From Malus domestica (Eukaryota; Streptophyta; Magnoliopsida; Rosales; Rosaceae): 64,000 nt of DNA. Each line of letters opens with the position of its first letter. Position 1 is the first letter of the stretch. A model generated the notes under the pieces. It was given only the letters and a program-made list of their open reading frames with translations. It searched no databases and had not been told where the DNA came from. Both the position numbers and the translations under genes were made by a program. Location of the stretch: positions 34,483,501-34,547,500 of the forward strand of contig NC_091670.1 in NCBI RefSeq assembly GCF_042453785.1, given 5' to 3'. Shown here piece by piece: positions 1 through 12,172 of this stretch.

Positions 1-500
1 GAAGAGGAAAGAGGGAGGAACCTGGAGAATGAGGGAAGAACAGCGCATCGTTTCTATTGTTCCAGAAAAAAGATCTGCACAAATTTTGACTGGTTCTGTC
101 GTTTTTAGCAAGAAAATGAGAGAGAAAACTTCATCGAAAGAACTCGAGAACGGCGATGGGAGGGGATGCCCTTTCTGAGATTAGCGAATGGAAAAGAAAA
201 TGGGTTTTTCCACTGCTTTCGTCGGCTTTCCACCACTTTTCTTTCCACGATGACCAACACGTGTAGACGTGGAGCTGAGAAAAAAAAAAGCGATTGCAGG
301 AAATGGAAGGCAGAGAATGAAACAACAGAGAAATCCAACAGGAAAGGCCATTGATGAAGAATGCGTGGCCAGCCAGGACAAAGTGGTCATTTCACTGTGT
401 AAAAGAGGCAGCACAACGGGAGATCAAGAAGAAACCGAGGGGCAAATTCGTCAAATCACTGTTAATGAACAGTGTTCAGAAACTGAGTTTTAGTATATAT
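1..500. other. Unassigned sequence at the window edge
   Basis: No gene can be supported. The stretch is purine-rich, and its short open frames overlap in several phases without recognisable domains. It could be upstream or untranslated sequence of a gene beyond the left edge. Confidence 0.3.
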
Positions 501-750
501 AATTTATTTGTGCATATAGTCAATTACATTGTTTTCTATGAGTGTAGGTTTCCATTTTTCGGGGTTATTTATAATAATATCAAAGAAACCATTTGCAAAG
601 AGTGTTAATGTGAACCTCTTTGCACCCTACACAATAAACAAACGTTAACACTCTTTGCAAATGATTTTATTAATATTTTTATAAATAACCTCGAAAAAAT
701 AGAACTATACTTACAAAAACAACATAATCGATTATATGCACAAATAAATT
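501..750. mobile_element. Hairpin MITE-like element
   Basis: Two arms of about 110 bp (about 501-612 and 637-750) are imperfect reverse complements. The ends pair through AATTTATTTGTGCATAT, and the inner part pairs through CATTTGCAAAGAGTGTTAA. The spacer is only about 25 bp. No coding capacity is visible. A short foldback DNA transposon is the simplest reading. No convincing target-site duplication was found. Confidence 0.6.
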
Positions 751-1767
751 TTTTGCATACTCAAATTGTCTTTGCCCATCGTTATAGTAAGTGATATTTC
801 GGCCATAGTATACGCTCTCAAACAATGCTGATTTCCACTTCCATTAATTGTGTTTAGAATGTCTACAACTCTACTCATGTTTTGTTATTGTGTGAAACAT
901 ACCATCATTGTCCATTGATACTTTTACAAATTTGAAAATACAAGAGGGCCAATATAGTAAAGTAATGCATTCCCTTGATCTTCGACATGAGTAAACGGTA
1001 GATTGCAAGTGATATTAACTTTTGTAAACTTCAAAAGTTAAATACGCACAAGAAAAAAACACAGTTATAAAACTGTATAAAGTGTTAACAAAAGAAACTA
1101 AGAAAAAACAAAAACAGAAGTTCACCATCATAATTAAGAAAGAAAACTGCTAAATCTTTAGATACGGATGATGGACACACATATATAAGAGGGAGGGGAG
1201 GATTATATCCCCTCCTAATCTCTCTTACCATCTTTGTTTCTTTCTATTTGAATGACTACGGTTAAGTCACGTTAACATCTTATATTAATTTTTTTATAAA
1301 GATAAAAAGACAAAAAACAAAATGTGAGAGAAAGTGAGAAAAAAAAATAGAAATAGGAGAAAAAAAAAATCCGACTCCCCCTCTCGATGACCCTGCCTTG
1401 GTTTGGTAGGCAGCAAAGCCTTCACAAGGAAGGTGTCAAGCATGCGGTCCGTATAGAGTAGTGATGGAGCTTTCTATTGGCCACCCAACAAATATCTAAT
1501 GCTTTGTCAAAGGGGTGTTTTTTTTTTAAATTTTTTTTTAACCTCTCACTTTCTTGCTTTAGAAGGAAAATCTCATTTCTGCAGTTGCTTTCTCAATATC
1601 CAGATTCTTGAATAAAACCCATATTCGGCATGGTTCTTGCATTTATTCTAATTGGAAATTTTCAGGAATACATGGTCAAGTAAAAGTGGTATATAAGCCA
1701 TTTGTTTTCAAAATCACAGTAGGAAATACTAGGAACAGTTTTTAGAAAGTCATGGAGTATATGATAT
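751..1767. repeat. Intergenic; holds one copy of a duplicated segment
   Basis: No gene is seen. About 1079-1205 is repeated in direct orientation at about 3085-3215. Both copies contain GTTCAC(C/T)ATCATAATTAAGAAAG followed by CTAAATCT and a GGATGAT(G/C)GACACA(C/T)ATAT stretch, with scattered differences. Probably dispersed repeat sequence. Confidence 0.45.
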
Positions 1768-2330
1768 TCCCCACACTCAATCTGTGTAATTTGGGACACA
1801 ATTACTAGTGATTGGTTAAGGATGCGAAGAGGCATAAAGGATGAGGATTTATCTGTTACATTGATTGAAGTGGTAGACCGCTACAAAGTTATACTTTCTT
1901 AACAACGTATATAACTTATGTTTCCTGTGCTTATGAATTAAATATTACAGCCAAACCTTATCTCGGTAGTACTCTTAATATTAAAAGAAACCAATTTGTG
2001 TCCCTTGAAAAATAACTTTGTGTTACGACTTACGACTTACGAAAACTATTCATAACACAAAATCATTTTTAAGGAACACAAACTGATTTTTTATTTTATT
2101 TTTTAAATTCTAAGAGCACCATCGAGATTAGGTTTGGCAGATGGTATTTGATTCATAAGCATGAGATAACCTTGCTAGTAATTGATAACATGTTGCAAAT
2201 GATTTATAACTTTGTAACGGTCCAACACTTCAATTGATGTAACAGATGAACCCCATCTCTTATGCCTCTTCGCATCACGCCAACCACTAATAATCGTGTG
2301 GCAAATTACAGATTCAGTACGGTGCTTGAT
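1768..2330. repeat. Inverted duplication with coding-like arms
   Basis: About 1768-1893 (plus) and 2330-2207 (minus) are imperfect copies of one sequence. Shared cores are GATGCGAAGAGGCATAA and ATCTGTTACAT. About 310 bp separates them. The minus-strand copy reads openly through a peptide containing GWRDAKRHKRWGSSV, while the plus copy is broken by stops. A decayed transposon or a duplicated gene scrap; the family is not recognised. Confidence 0.5.
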
Positions 2331-3950
2331 AATTATCCTCTCGGTGCAATCAATATCATAACTCATAATCTTCTAAAAATTGTTCTAGTGTTTTTACTGT
2401 TGTTTTTTAAGACAAATACCTTATTGTTACTCAGTACTACGGTCTGGTGGTATTCCTCTTTACTTGGAAACGTTAAGAAATTTCGTAGATGACGAATTCA
2501 ATACCAAATTAAGTTGCTCATTGTGTGATTTAGCCAAACTCTCCATCATTTTAACACAAAAATATATGGTTGTACTAAAAAAAATATATAAATACCTTAT
2601 TAAATACCCTAGAGTAAATGCAAGAACGATGTCAAAAAGTTATAACTCAAACTCACAGCATTCACACCACAACTAAAAGCCATTAAAATTAATGAAAATT
2701 AAATTACGTACTAAACAAAAGGGTAATGTGAACACTTACACAAGAAGAATTACCATATATCTTCGTGCTTGGCCAATTATCCGACGTTTGATCCAAAGAG
2801 AGCTCAACTGAGAGTCGAAACATATAACAAGAAAATTATATAACAACCATACATACACAAATATATGGTATGAAAGAGAGTGAAGAATAATTAAAGTGAA
2901 GTACTTAACTCTTAAAACCGATAATGCAGTAGATGTTTTCCCTCATATTTTCCTTGTCGTTTCATAATCCATCAGTCTCACTATCTCTTGAATTGTTATA
3001 TACGACGGACCGGACTCCTATTTCTTTTTGTTTTTGGGTAAAAACTGGACTCCTACTCTTTGGTGTAAAGTATGAACAGATCTAAGGTGTTGACAAAAGA
3101 AACCAAGCAAGAACAACAAATACAAGTTCACTATCATAATTAAGAAAGCAAACTACTAAATCTCTAGATTTGGATGATCGACACATATATGTACAAGGGG
3201 GAGAGAAAGTGTAGTAAGGCTTCCTGGACAATAGGCAACTCAATTCTCTTAAATAAACAGTAACTGCATGCAGTGAATAGTAACTGTCCAAGTGCATCTC
3301 CACCTCTAAACTAAATAGCTAGTCAATTTGTATTAAAATATTAGTATTTTTTATTTAGTTTAAGTACCTAAAACTCCCTAACCTTTTAGTGTCTTTCCAA
3401 TTGACCTCAACCTTTTTAAACATTTCAAACAAATACTTCCTTACATCAACAACTCATCAAAACTCTTGCAGCTGAGATGAACTTGCATGGCATGGATATA
3501 CAGCTACGCGTTTTGTGTAAATAATACAAGAATAATTGTTTTTTTTTCCTCACATGTTCTCATGTTATTAACATTGAATGCTAGCATGGCAGTGAACCTG
3601 AGCCATACAAGTTCTCTTTAAAGTTGGAACCGTTATAAAAAGCCAAGGTAATAAAATTGCAAATAACACCAATTATAGCCCTATCGGACTAAAGCATAGG
3701 TTTTGAGGGTAGGTCAATCTTAACCTCCAAGTCGGAAATGACACTAGTTTCAGAAATAATACAAACACTCTTGAGTACACGAAACGAAAAAAAGACTATT
3801 ATTCACATTGCAGATAATATGATACCTCATAAGAGCGAGCAAAAACTATACACAAAACAGCCACCTGAAACTGTACAATTGACAAATTTCTTATACGTTC
3901 TAAGACTATTTAGATGTTCTGCAATAATCCGTGTCAATAAATCCTGCAGT
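2331..3950. other. Intergenic, AT-rich
   Basis: Contains the second copy (about 3085-3215) of the repeat seen near 1.1 kb. No gene is recognised. The right end is the 3' flank of the AAH gene on the minus strand. Confidence 0.4.
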
Positions 3951-6900
3951 TTACAGTTGAGTCTCTATGAATGCCAAAATTGCCAAACCAGATGCCCAAA
4001 CATCGTCGTCCAATACATGCTCTTCAGGGGAGTGACTTACGCCTCCTCGACAGCGCACGAAAAGCATTCCCACCTGTTCACAAGTTCTCAGGCCAGAATT
4101 GTCCACAAGAAAATAAAACAAACAATAACATGGTTCATGATTCATAATTCTCTGGAAAATGAAAACAAACCTTGGTTAAATGAGATAGAGCCATTGCATC
4201 GTGTCCTGCTCCACTCATTAACACGGGAATTTCATCCTCAATGGCTGCACCTGTCATTCTCTTGAGCCCGATATATGCTGCAGATTTCAGCTTTGAACTC
4301 AACTCAGAATCACAAATGGCTGCACCTGCATCATGCTGAAAAATACAAACCATATAATGTTAACAGTTAAGCTTCCTGCAAAAAGATTAACTAGGATAGG
4401 AAAGTCCCTTACCTTACGATCAATTGTACAAGAAACAGAGCGTCTATCACAAATTTGATACACTTGGTTAGAAAACTCATACACAACAGCTTCACGTCCC
4501 ATGTCATCTATCGTACGTAAATCTACGGTGAATGTTACCTGAAACCAAGAGTTTCATTTTCATTACAGATGTTAAGAAGTGAATGATAACTAACCACCTT
4601 TGGGCTGGTTATCAAATTTGACAGTGTCGTGAGGTGAACTTCTTGCCTGGCCAGGAATGACGTTGCTTGCACTCGGCCAAGTTGATATCTCTCCAACAGT
4701 ACAAACAAGCGAAGCTGAAAGCGACTCCATCGAGAAACTTTTGCATTGACCATCAAAAGACAAAAAATCTTGAGGGCTTTTACATAAGCTTTCTAATGAA
4801 TAAATTGCTTCAGCAGCAGCAGCCATAGGGTCACGACGCATAGACATTGGAACTGTTCCAGCATGCCCCTGGGAACCTCTCATCGTAACCTACAACATTT
4901 ATGCATATCAAACTGCTCAATCAAGATAAGAAGCTAAAATTGCAACAAGACGTCGATGATCAAATAAAGTCTATATTACTTGTAAAGAGCTTCCGTGCAA
5001 ATCTCTTATTGACTGAGTTTTGCCATAAAATTTTACAAGATTGTACCCTTTGTGAGCTGTACACATATATGTAGTTCATGATACTCATCCAATTTTTCAT
5101 ATATTATGTTTATCTCGATTTTGAATTGCCCACGAATTCCAAAAATAATATTCAGCCACAAAATAGAATTACTCACTATATAAGAATTATCTTCTTTTTC
5201 ATAAAAAAATGGACCACAATTTAGATATGATGCAACTATGCAAACGGAAATATTTCATAATCGTATACCTTTATTCGTGTCTGTCCAGCTATGCCTTTAA
5301 CCACAGCTAGAGGAAAGCCAACCCATTCTAGTACAGGTCCTTGTTCAATATGAATCTGCAACATGAATATTGAGGGTCAAATGCTAGAATAACTTATAAG
5401 GCGATGATACTAATACAATACAACCAGCATAGGTCACCGTACCTCAACATAACCCCAGACCGACTTTGGGTCATATTTAAGCTGCAACAAGTGCTCCTCT
5501 GTAATTTCTATGGAGTTCTTCTTAAGAGCATCTTCAATTGTTACATCACTGAACAAGGATTTATTACATGTAAGTACATTGATGGTAAATAGTGTTTCAA
5601 ACAGATATATAATGGGAATTATCCGAGGAAACCTTTTATCGGATATTTTGAGTGCTGAAACGGGTAAAATTCCTGCTACAGCAGCACTGCCTAAGAATGT
5701 AGACTGATACCTTACTCCCTCTTCATCACTAAATGCTATTACCTGCAATGTTGTGAAGCATAGATAGCATGAAACAAATAGTTAGATTTCTGGTATAGCC
5801 ACTACAGAGTCACTCCACATACAGTTTTGCAAGAAATTTCTGCTCCTACATACTGTAAAACATGAAGGGACTAACTGGAAAACTAAACAGGTTAAATTTC
5901 CCTTAATTTCACTCCGACGAAATATACAACTTGAATGAAAAGGCCACGAATTGGAAAATAGAGAGTTAATGATGAAACTTAATCGAAAAGGCATAATAGA
6001 TTAGACCCTACACGCAATTCCACTTTGAGATATCTCCAGATGAAAAATTGGTATGGTTTCACAAAACCTCTATTCAAGTAAGATAAACACATAGGAGAAT
6101 ATTACCACAGAAAACTTCTAAAATCATTTCAATAAAGCGCCGATATATATCTTTCCCATAAAACTTTAATTGTTCACTGACCTCAACTGGCCGGCTTAGT
6201 TCTCCCAACTTTCCATTGACCTTCAAAACCTTCAATGCAGATAACACAGAAATGATGCCTAATGCTCCATCAAATTTCCCACCATCAACAACAGTATCCT
6301 GTTATAACCCGAATTGTTAAATATCAGGATACAATAGTCCCAAGTTTAAGTTCAAATAATTAGGAAACTGAGGGAAGAAAATATTACCAAATGAGAACCC
6401 ATTAACAGAGCTTCCGCACTAGCATTCCTTCCCTCAACTCGACCGTGTACATTCCCCAAGCAGTCAACCCATCTGAAAATCAAGACAAAACATGAGACAA
6501 GAATTCCTGAAACACATTTTGGATACACAGATGGATAGAAGCTGACGTTCTCAAACCCGCGTCTTCCATCCATTCCCGGATAAGATTTCCTGCCCTCAGA
6601 GCAGCCGGGCTCATGAATGTCCTCTCAAGATATCCATCACCATCACTTACCTGATGGTCAAGGGTCAAGGCAACAAAATCAAAATTAAAACATGATCACT
6701 TTCACTACCATAACATACATGGATTTGCAAAATTGAGTTATGAGAACCCAAAAAGAAACACCAAACCAATGCAAGGAAAAAGAAAAGGTCTGAGCTGCTA
6801 AGGATTACAGTTACCGTTACAGTAGTTGTAACAATTGCAAGAACCCTACTTAAGATTATATATTTCAAATAGACAATCATCAAACCCATGAAAAATAGAA

Positions 6901-7348
6901 AATTCATGGGTTCTAGATAAATTAATTAGTATATATCGAATTAATTTAATATCTCCATCTTTTATATAAAATTAGTACTTTAAAAAAAAAAAAAGAGAAA
7001 GGGAACATGAAGTCTGGAAATATCATACCCGTCCAAGCTGGTGAAGTCTAGCCACAGCCTCATCCCTCAGAATTTTCGGATACGAACCGCTCTCTTCTCC
7101 AACACCTATTCGTACGAATATTATTAATGATAAAAACACATACAAATTAGATTTTAAGATAAACATGTCAATTAGTGCCATTGATAATTACCAGAAACCC
7201 CAAAAGATGGAGTGATGGTTGATGAAGAAAGCAGAAGCACCAAATAGCTGACCAAAACCACTGAATCATGGAAACTGCAGGAGGTGAAAATGGAGGTGGG
7301 ATTAATGGCGGAATAGGTTCTCTTGTCGACACGTGTAACAGTTGCCAT
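3951..7348 (-). CDS. AAH: Allantoate amidohydrolase (allantoate deiminase), 12 exons
   Basis: Hydrolyses allantoate to ureidoglycine or ureidoglycolate, CO2 and ammonia in purine (ureide) breakdown; plant AAH acts in the ER. Exons on the minus strand: 7348-7192, 7105-7029, 6650-6547, 6472-6388, 6298-6182, 5742-5633, 5548-5443, 5355-5269, 4889-4647, 4538-4413, 4335-4171, 4073-3951. These join to 1500 bp, 499 residues, with every phase consistent. A hydrophobic N-terminal segment (VVLVSYLVLLL) fits ER entry. M20 metallopeptidase-family motifs appear in order: GSHLDTVVDGGKFDGALG, AFSDEEGVRYQSTFLGSAA, HIEQGP, GSQGHAGTVPMSMR, SGAGHDAMA and ISHSPEEH-like near the end. The start is the first in-frame ATG, in a good context (GCAGCCATGGCA). 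Ten introns are GT-AG. The one after 4647 uses a GC donor (CAG|GCAAGA). The gene looks intact; length agrees with plant AAH. Confidence 0.95.
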
Positions 7349-8936
7349 GGCTGCCACCTGAACCAAAGCTTTGTGCAAATTGTGAGATTTAGGGTGCACC
7401 TTAATGGTTGCCTACATAAAAGATATTTTGATTCTACTATAGAATTAATATGAAAATTAGACTAATTTTACAAGCATGTGCATTGGGTTTTTTTTTATAG
7501 ACGTGAAATTTATACTCTTAATACAACATCTTATTATGAAGAATTTTCAAGCCTAATATATAAATAACATAAACAAAGCAGCATAAAGTTTATTCATTAG
7601 ATTTATGCATAAACAACATGTTCTGATCCCATATAAAAGTTGAAGTTCTTCAAAAAACCAATTATCAATTTGTTGTGTAATAATTGACAATGATGACGTG
7701 TGGGTTGATGTGGACCCAACTATATATGTGAGTCCTTCATGACGATACTTGCTTGATTCTCTTTGTGAGGATTATGAGGATTCTTTAATCACATCTAGTC
7801 ATTGTACATTGTGCGGTAAAAAATCATTATAATTTTTTTATTAAAAATTGAATATAAATAGTATCTGACAAGAACTGACCGTACAATATAAAATAAATGA
7901 ATGTGATTAGAGGATCTAGAAAGGATCCTCTCGTGAGTCCCGTATGACTTGGCAGTATCTTGATTTTAATATGTGGAGAGCATCTATAAAAGAGACTGTA
8001 TATTAATTATTTTTATTCAAAACAAGATTTTAGAATGGTATATATGTTGCGGTTTTTGGAATCCCACAAGGATTATTTTATAAATTATGTCGAATCCGGC
8101 AGAAAATGACATTACTGTTAATGTTAGCATCTTATAGTATGTTTATTACCAGAAAAATATATATCATATATACAATTTATAAATTCTATTCTCGTTTCTT
8201 AACTCACATTAAAAATTAATATATTTCACACTCGAATGACCTGCGTATGTTAACTGAAAAGGAAGAGTTCCTATAACTGAGAGGGAGAATTCGAACTATT
8301 ATAGAGCTATTATTAATATTTTTAAATAAGACTATTTTTTAATACAAGCTATAGTTTAGCTAAATTAATCTAATTATAAAGAGGATTGAGGAGGGATTCG
8401 AACTTCAGTACACATAATAAGAAATTTGATATTGTATCATAGGGATTGAAAGAAATCGCATCCCTTTCAAAAAGAATATAATGAACAAACAGTTAATAGC
8501 TTGAAAACAAATTAGTGGAAGGTGAATAACTAAAAAGAAAAACATGAATGATGGGTGATGAAAGATATGGAAAAGTTGAGTGGCTGCATTATCACATAGC
8601 ACAATATGCTCTAATATTATAACAAACATATCCATATTTTTTTTTTCAATATGAGAATTTAGAACTAAATTGTACAAATTTTTTAAAGAAAAAGACACCA
8701 TCTTTCTAGACCATATTATGTAGACATATGATGAGGCAATCATTAACCGTTACATCCTATGATTTACAAATAATTTAAAAAGATAGTCTCCAACATTTTT
8801 GTTTTTCAGATTTAAGAAGAGAAAAATCAGTAAGCTAACAGTAGTTCAAATCTTTTGCACCCATTTTATGTGTGGTTTTTTAGTGACCTCATCATTGATT
8901 AAAACGGGTTAATTTTATTAAGGAAAAATTAGTATT
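7349..8936. other. Intergenic, upstream of AAH
   Basis: AT-rich sequence with no supported gene. The first few hundred bases should contain the AAH promoter, but no unambiguous TATA box was picked out. A minus-strand open frame near 8.4-8.7 kb is low-complexity and has no recognisable domain. Confidence 0.4.
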
Positions 8937-9668
8937 TGGTCCCTAATTTCTAATGTTCATTGATTGAGACATTATTAATTTTCAAATTTTGATTGAAGTC
9001 CCTAGGATTAATGTGATAATGAATTTACATGTTTATTACATAATTTTTAATATAAAATGGGTAATTAATTTAGGGTTTAATACTCACACCTTTATTAAAC
9101 TCCTAATTAATTTTCAATTCAAACATTTCCAAAATAATAAAAAATAAAATTAGATTAAGTTTGTACCTATTAGTTTTTTTTTTTAATAAAAAGATTCTTA
9201 ATTTTTTAATCTTAAATGTACCCATTCATATAATTTTTCAATTTTTTTTAAATCTTAAATGTACCCATTCTTAAATATACCAATTTGTTATATGTAAAAT
9301 ATACCTTTTTTTTTAATATAAAATCCATTCAAAAATTTTAATCCATTTTTAAAGTTATATGGGTACATTCTTTTTTATTGATTTGAGAATGTATCCATGT
9401 CAAGTTCGATCGAAGAAATTTACGTGTGTGTGTGTATACACACAATATAATAGAGAGTATAATTTATATTTTATTATTTTTAATCCCACAAATTATGGGT
9501 TCTATTTAAAATCTCATTAATATAAACAATTACAAATTACAAATTTTAATTTTTAACTTAAAAAAATATAGTAACTTACATTATTACATTAATGTCATGG
9601 ACTTCGATCAAAATCTAAAAACTAACAAAATTTCAGTAAAAGAATATTAATAGTTAGGGATCGCATTC
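8937..9668. mobile_element. AT-rich element with diverged terminal inverted repeats
   Basis: The left end (GGTCCCTAATTTCTAAT, then TTTTGATTGAAGTCC and TTAATGTGATAATG) is mirrored at the right end (reverse complement GATCCCTAACTATTAAT, TTTTGATCGAAGTCC, TTAATGTAATAATG), about 110 bp on each side. The interior repeats ATCTTAAATGTACCCATTC. It encodes nothing, so it is a non-autonomous DNA transposon; the superfamily is not determined. Confidence 0.5.
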
Positions 9669-10598
9669 AAAGTGTAAATTTCATTAATCATTCTTAACTT
9701 TGTCGTCTTAGACTAACACATGTCAACTAATAAAAAAAGAACACAAAAAAATTCACACACAAAATAAATATAAAAGATTGGTTTGAGAATGTTTGGGTGT
9801 TACCGTCCTATGATGAAGACAAAAGCTTAAGGCCGACACATTTGTCTATGGGCATATTTTCTTAAAGAAAATTAGTAACGCAATAAACACAGAATCATGC
9901 TCATTTATACTATATTATAACAGGCTACCATCTGTTGAAGACGATTTACATGTTTGTCTTGAAAACGGAATTACAGACCTAAAGAATGTAATCCCACGCC
10001 AGAAGCCTTTTTTGGTCACGATTCCATTAATAAAATTAAAATATATATGCTCAAGGAATGTAGCCCATCGAAACTTAATAAAATATATTATTACTTATAA
10101 TAGTTCAGCTATTAAAAATATCAAAATCTTTCGTGATGAAACTATGCATCTTCGCATATGTGCAAGTAGTAAATTTAAAGCAATAACACTATTATTAGTA
10201 GTAAATTGTTAACCCTTGTATATTGACATATATAATAGGTAGCGATGCTGTTTTCACAAAAGTGGACAAGTTGAAGTTACGTGAGTGACTTCTTCGCTTA
10301 ATTTGCAATTAAAACAAATCACGCAAGACTAAAGTTGTCATAATCTGTCAAGTAGTTTAACCAGCCAAGCAAGTTCTTGTCTTGATGATCACATGTATTG
10401 TACGTATTACTCAAATCTTGAAACAAGCTAGGCCTCTCTTTCAATGTTGACGAAAAAAGGAGGCCAAAATTTGGACTACGGGCAAATGGCAACGTACCCA
10501 CTTACTTTCCAATACAAAACTGGTAGCTTCACAATTCATTTCTTCCTCTTATATTACAGTTCTCTCCTTCCCCCTTTTTTTCTTATCTTTTTCAATCG
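9669..10598. other. Intergenic, nothing recognised
   Basis: AT-rich sequence with only short open frames lacking domains. The last five bases (AATCG) are the left target-site duplication of the TRIM element that follows. Confidence 0.4.
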
Positions 10599-10794
10599 TG
10601 TTGGAATCCCACTTCGGTACGTGGGTGCAAAAAGAAAATAATGGGTTTAAATATAATCACTCTACTTTAACTATTATCGAGGCATTTTGTACTAAAATTT
10701 CACACCTGACGGATTGGGCAGATGGTAAAGTTGGAGATAGTATCGGTATTGTTAGAGTGGGGCTCCCGGGCTCGTCGATCTAAAAATTCCAACA

Positions 10795-11003
10795 AGGTAT
10801 CAAAGTCAAGGTTCAGGCCCGTGCAAGCTAATGAGCTTGTCACCAGGAAGGAAACAAGCTGGGACTCTTAACATAGAGCCAGCCTATGAGTTCTATTGAA
10901 AATAAGTATGGACTCTTAACATAGAGCCGACATCTGAGTTTCAATTGCCAGTGTGTGGATCCCCACGTGTGAACCACTAAATGAGGTTACTCGTGAGGGG
11001 GAG
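10795..11003 (+). other. TRIM internal region with primer site and polypurine tract
   Basis: Non-coding. A short motif GGACTCTTAACATAGAGCC occurs twice (about 10862 and 10910). The primer site is at the left end and the polypurine tract at the right end, the normal order for a plus-strand LTR element. Confidence 0.75.
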
Positions 11004-11154
11004 TGTTGGAATCCCATATTTGTGGGTGCAAAAAGAAAATAATGGGTTTAAATATGATCACCCCACTTGATGAGTCCATATTATACCATATATTTCACCC
11101 TAATCTTAGTATTAATTTATTGGTTATTTTGGTAGAATTTTGATACTTTGTTAT

Positions 11155-12094
11155 TGTAGACATCGAAATTTCGGTAAATAAATGTTGACCAATAAATCAA
11201 AGTGTCAACGCTCATGTATTACATAAATTTTACACGTAGCATGTGACTCAACGAAAATTGAAATGAGTTGGAAAAGTCATCAAATAAGACACGTGTCAAC
11301 ACCTGGCAGAAACGACTTATTTCATCTGGGATATTATATTCAAAATTAGGCCTTGGAAAATTCTATAAATACAAGCCCATTTCATTCATTTGGAGGACCA
11401 ATTCATATTACACCTTGAAGCTCTGAAGCTCTGAAGCTCCGAAGCTCTCAAGCATCCAGGTTCCCGAAGAATCAAGAAAGCTCTCTTCGTTCTTCGTTCT
11501 TCGTCCATCGCTCTTTCAAGATCAAGCCCCGACGGCCCTTGAAGAAAGCACCATCGTTCATCATCCGTTCTTCCAAGATCAAGCCCCAACGGCCCCTTTG
11601 GATCGACAACATCAACAAATCCGCTCATCCGCTGTTCATCAAGCCCAAGCCCCGACGGCCCTTGAAGAAAGCGTTCATCGTTCATCACTGTTATTCGAGA
11701 TCAAGCCCAAAAGCCCTCGAAGATCCGTTCAAGCCCAAAAGCTCTCGAAGATCCGTTCATCACTATTCTTCGAGTTCAAGCCCAAAAGCCCTCGGAAATC
11801 CGTTCATCACTGTTCTTCAAGATCAAGCCCAAAAGCCCTTGAAGATCCGTCAATCACCATTCTTCAAGATCAAGCTCAAAAGCCATTGAAGATCCGTTCA
11901 TCCTCGTTCATCCAAGATCAAGCCTCGACGGCCCTTGGATCAATCGCACATCCCACAAATCAACACCTTACGGAGATCGAATCAGAGGATCAAATTAGAG
12001 AGAGATTGTAACCCAAAATCATCAAATACATAATATTTGTTTGTGCACGTCGTTGTTCTTGTCTCTTTCGTTTCAGGAATTTTCCGTGTTCACA
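11155..12094 (+). repeat. 5' LTR of the gag-only retrotransposon
   Basis: 940 bp, TGTAGACATCG...GTGTTCACA. It has the same length as the 3' LTR and translates to identical peptides in the sampled frames. TATAAATA at 11364-11371 is a plausible core promoter. About 11510-11940 consists of imperfect repeats around TCAAGCCC(C/A).ACGGCCC or AAAAGCCC with TTGAAGA. Confidence 0.93.
11364..11371 (+). promoter_or_regulatory. TATA box of the 5' LTR
   Basis: TATAAATA lies in GC-poor sequence followed by a repeat-rich transcribed part. Its position about 210 bp into the LTR fits a U3/R boundary about 30 bp downstream. The same box recurs at the matching place in the 3' LTR. Confidence 0.65.
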
Positions 12095-12096
12095 AA

Positions 12097-12114
12097 TTGG
12101 CACGCCCGGTGGGA
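12097..12114 (+). other. Primer-binding site of the gag-only element
   Basis: TTGGCACGCCCGGTGGGA begins two bases after the LTR end. This is the type of primer site found in plant Gypsy elements. The exact tRNA primer was not assigned. Confidence 0.7.
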
Positions 12115-12172
12115 TAATCTCTACCTCTCATCTCTTTCTCCGTTCAAGGAATCCAAGCACACCTCAAAGTCA

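Noticed and set aside
501..750. MicroRNA precursor
   Set aside because: The hairpin is long with pairing spread over the whole arms and MITE-like ends; there is no evidence of a single processed duplex.
3738..4265. 175-codon plus-strand frame
   Set aside because: Antisense to the last two exons and the 3' flank of AAH, with no domain.
7349..7399. Longer N-terminus for AAH
   Set aside because: The apparent upstream start codon is GTG. ATG at 7348 is the first in-frame ATG and has a good context.
11510..11940. CRISPR-like regular repeats
   Set aside because: Plant nuclear DNA; repeat units are imperfect and contiguous with no unique spacers.
11386..12011. Three overlapping frames in each LTR (11.4-12.0 and 20.0-20.6 kb)
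   Set aside because: They arise from the LTR minisatellite, occur in several phases at once and have no domain.
12041..12172. Upstream extension of gag into the LTR
   Set aside because: The frame is open but starts with TTG, and the sequence covers the primer site; the first ATG is at 12173.
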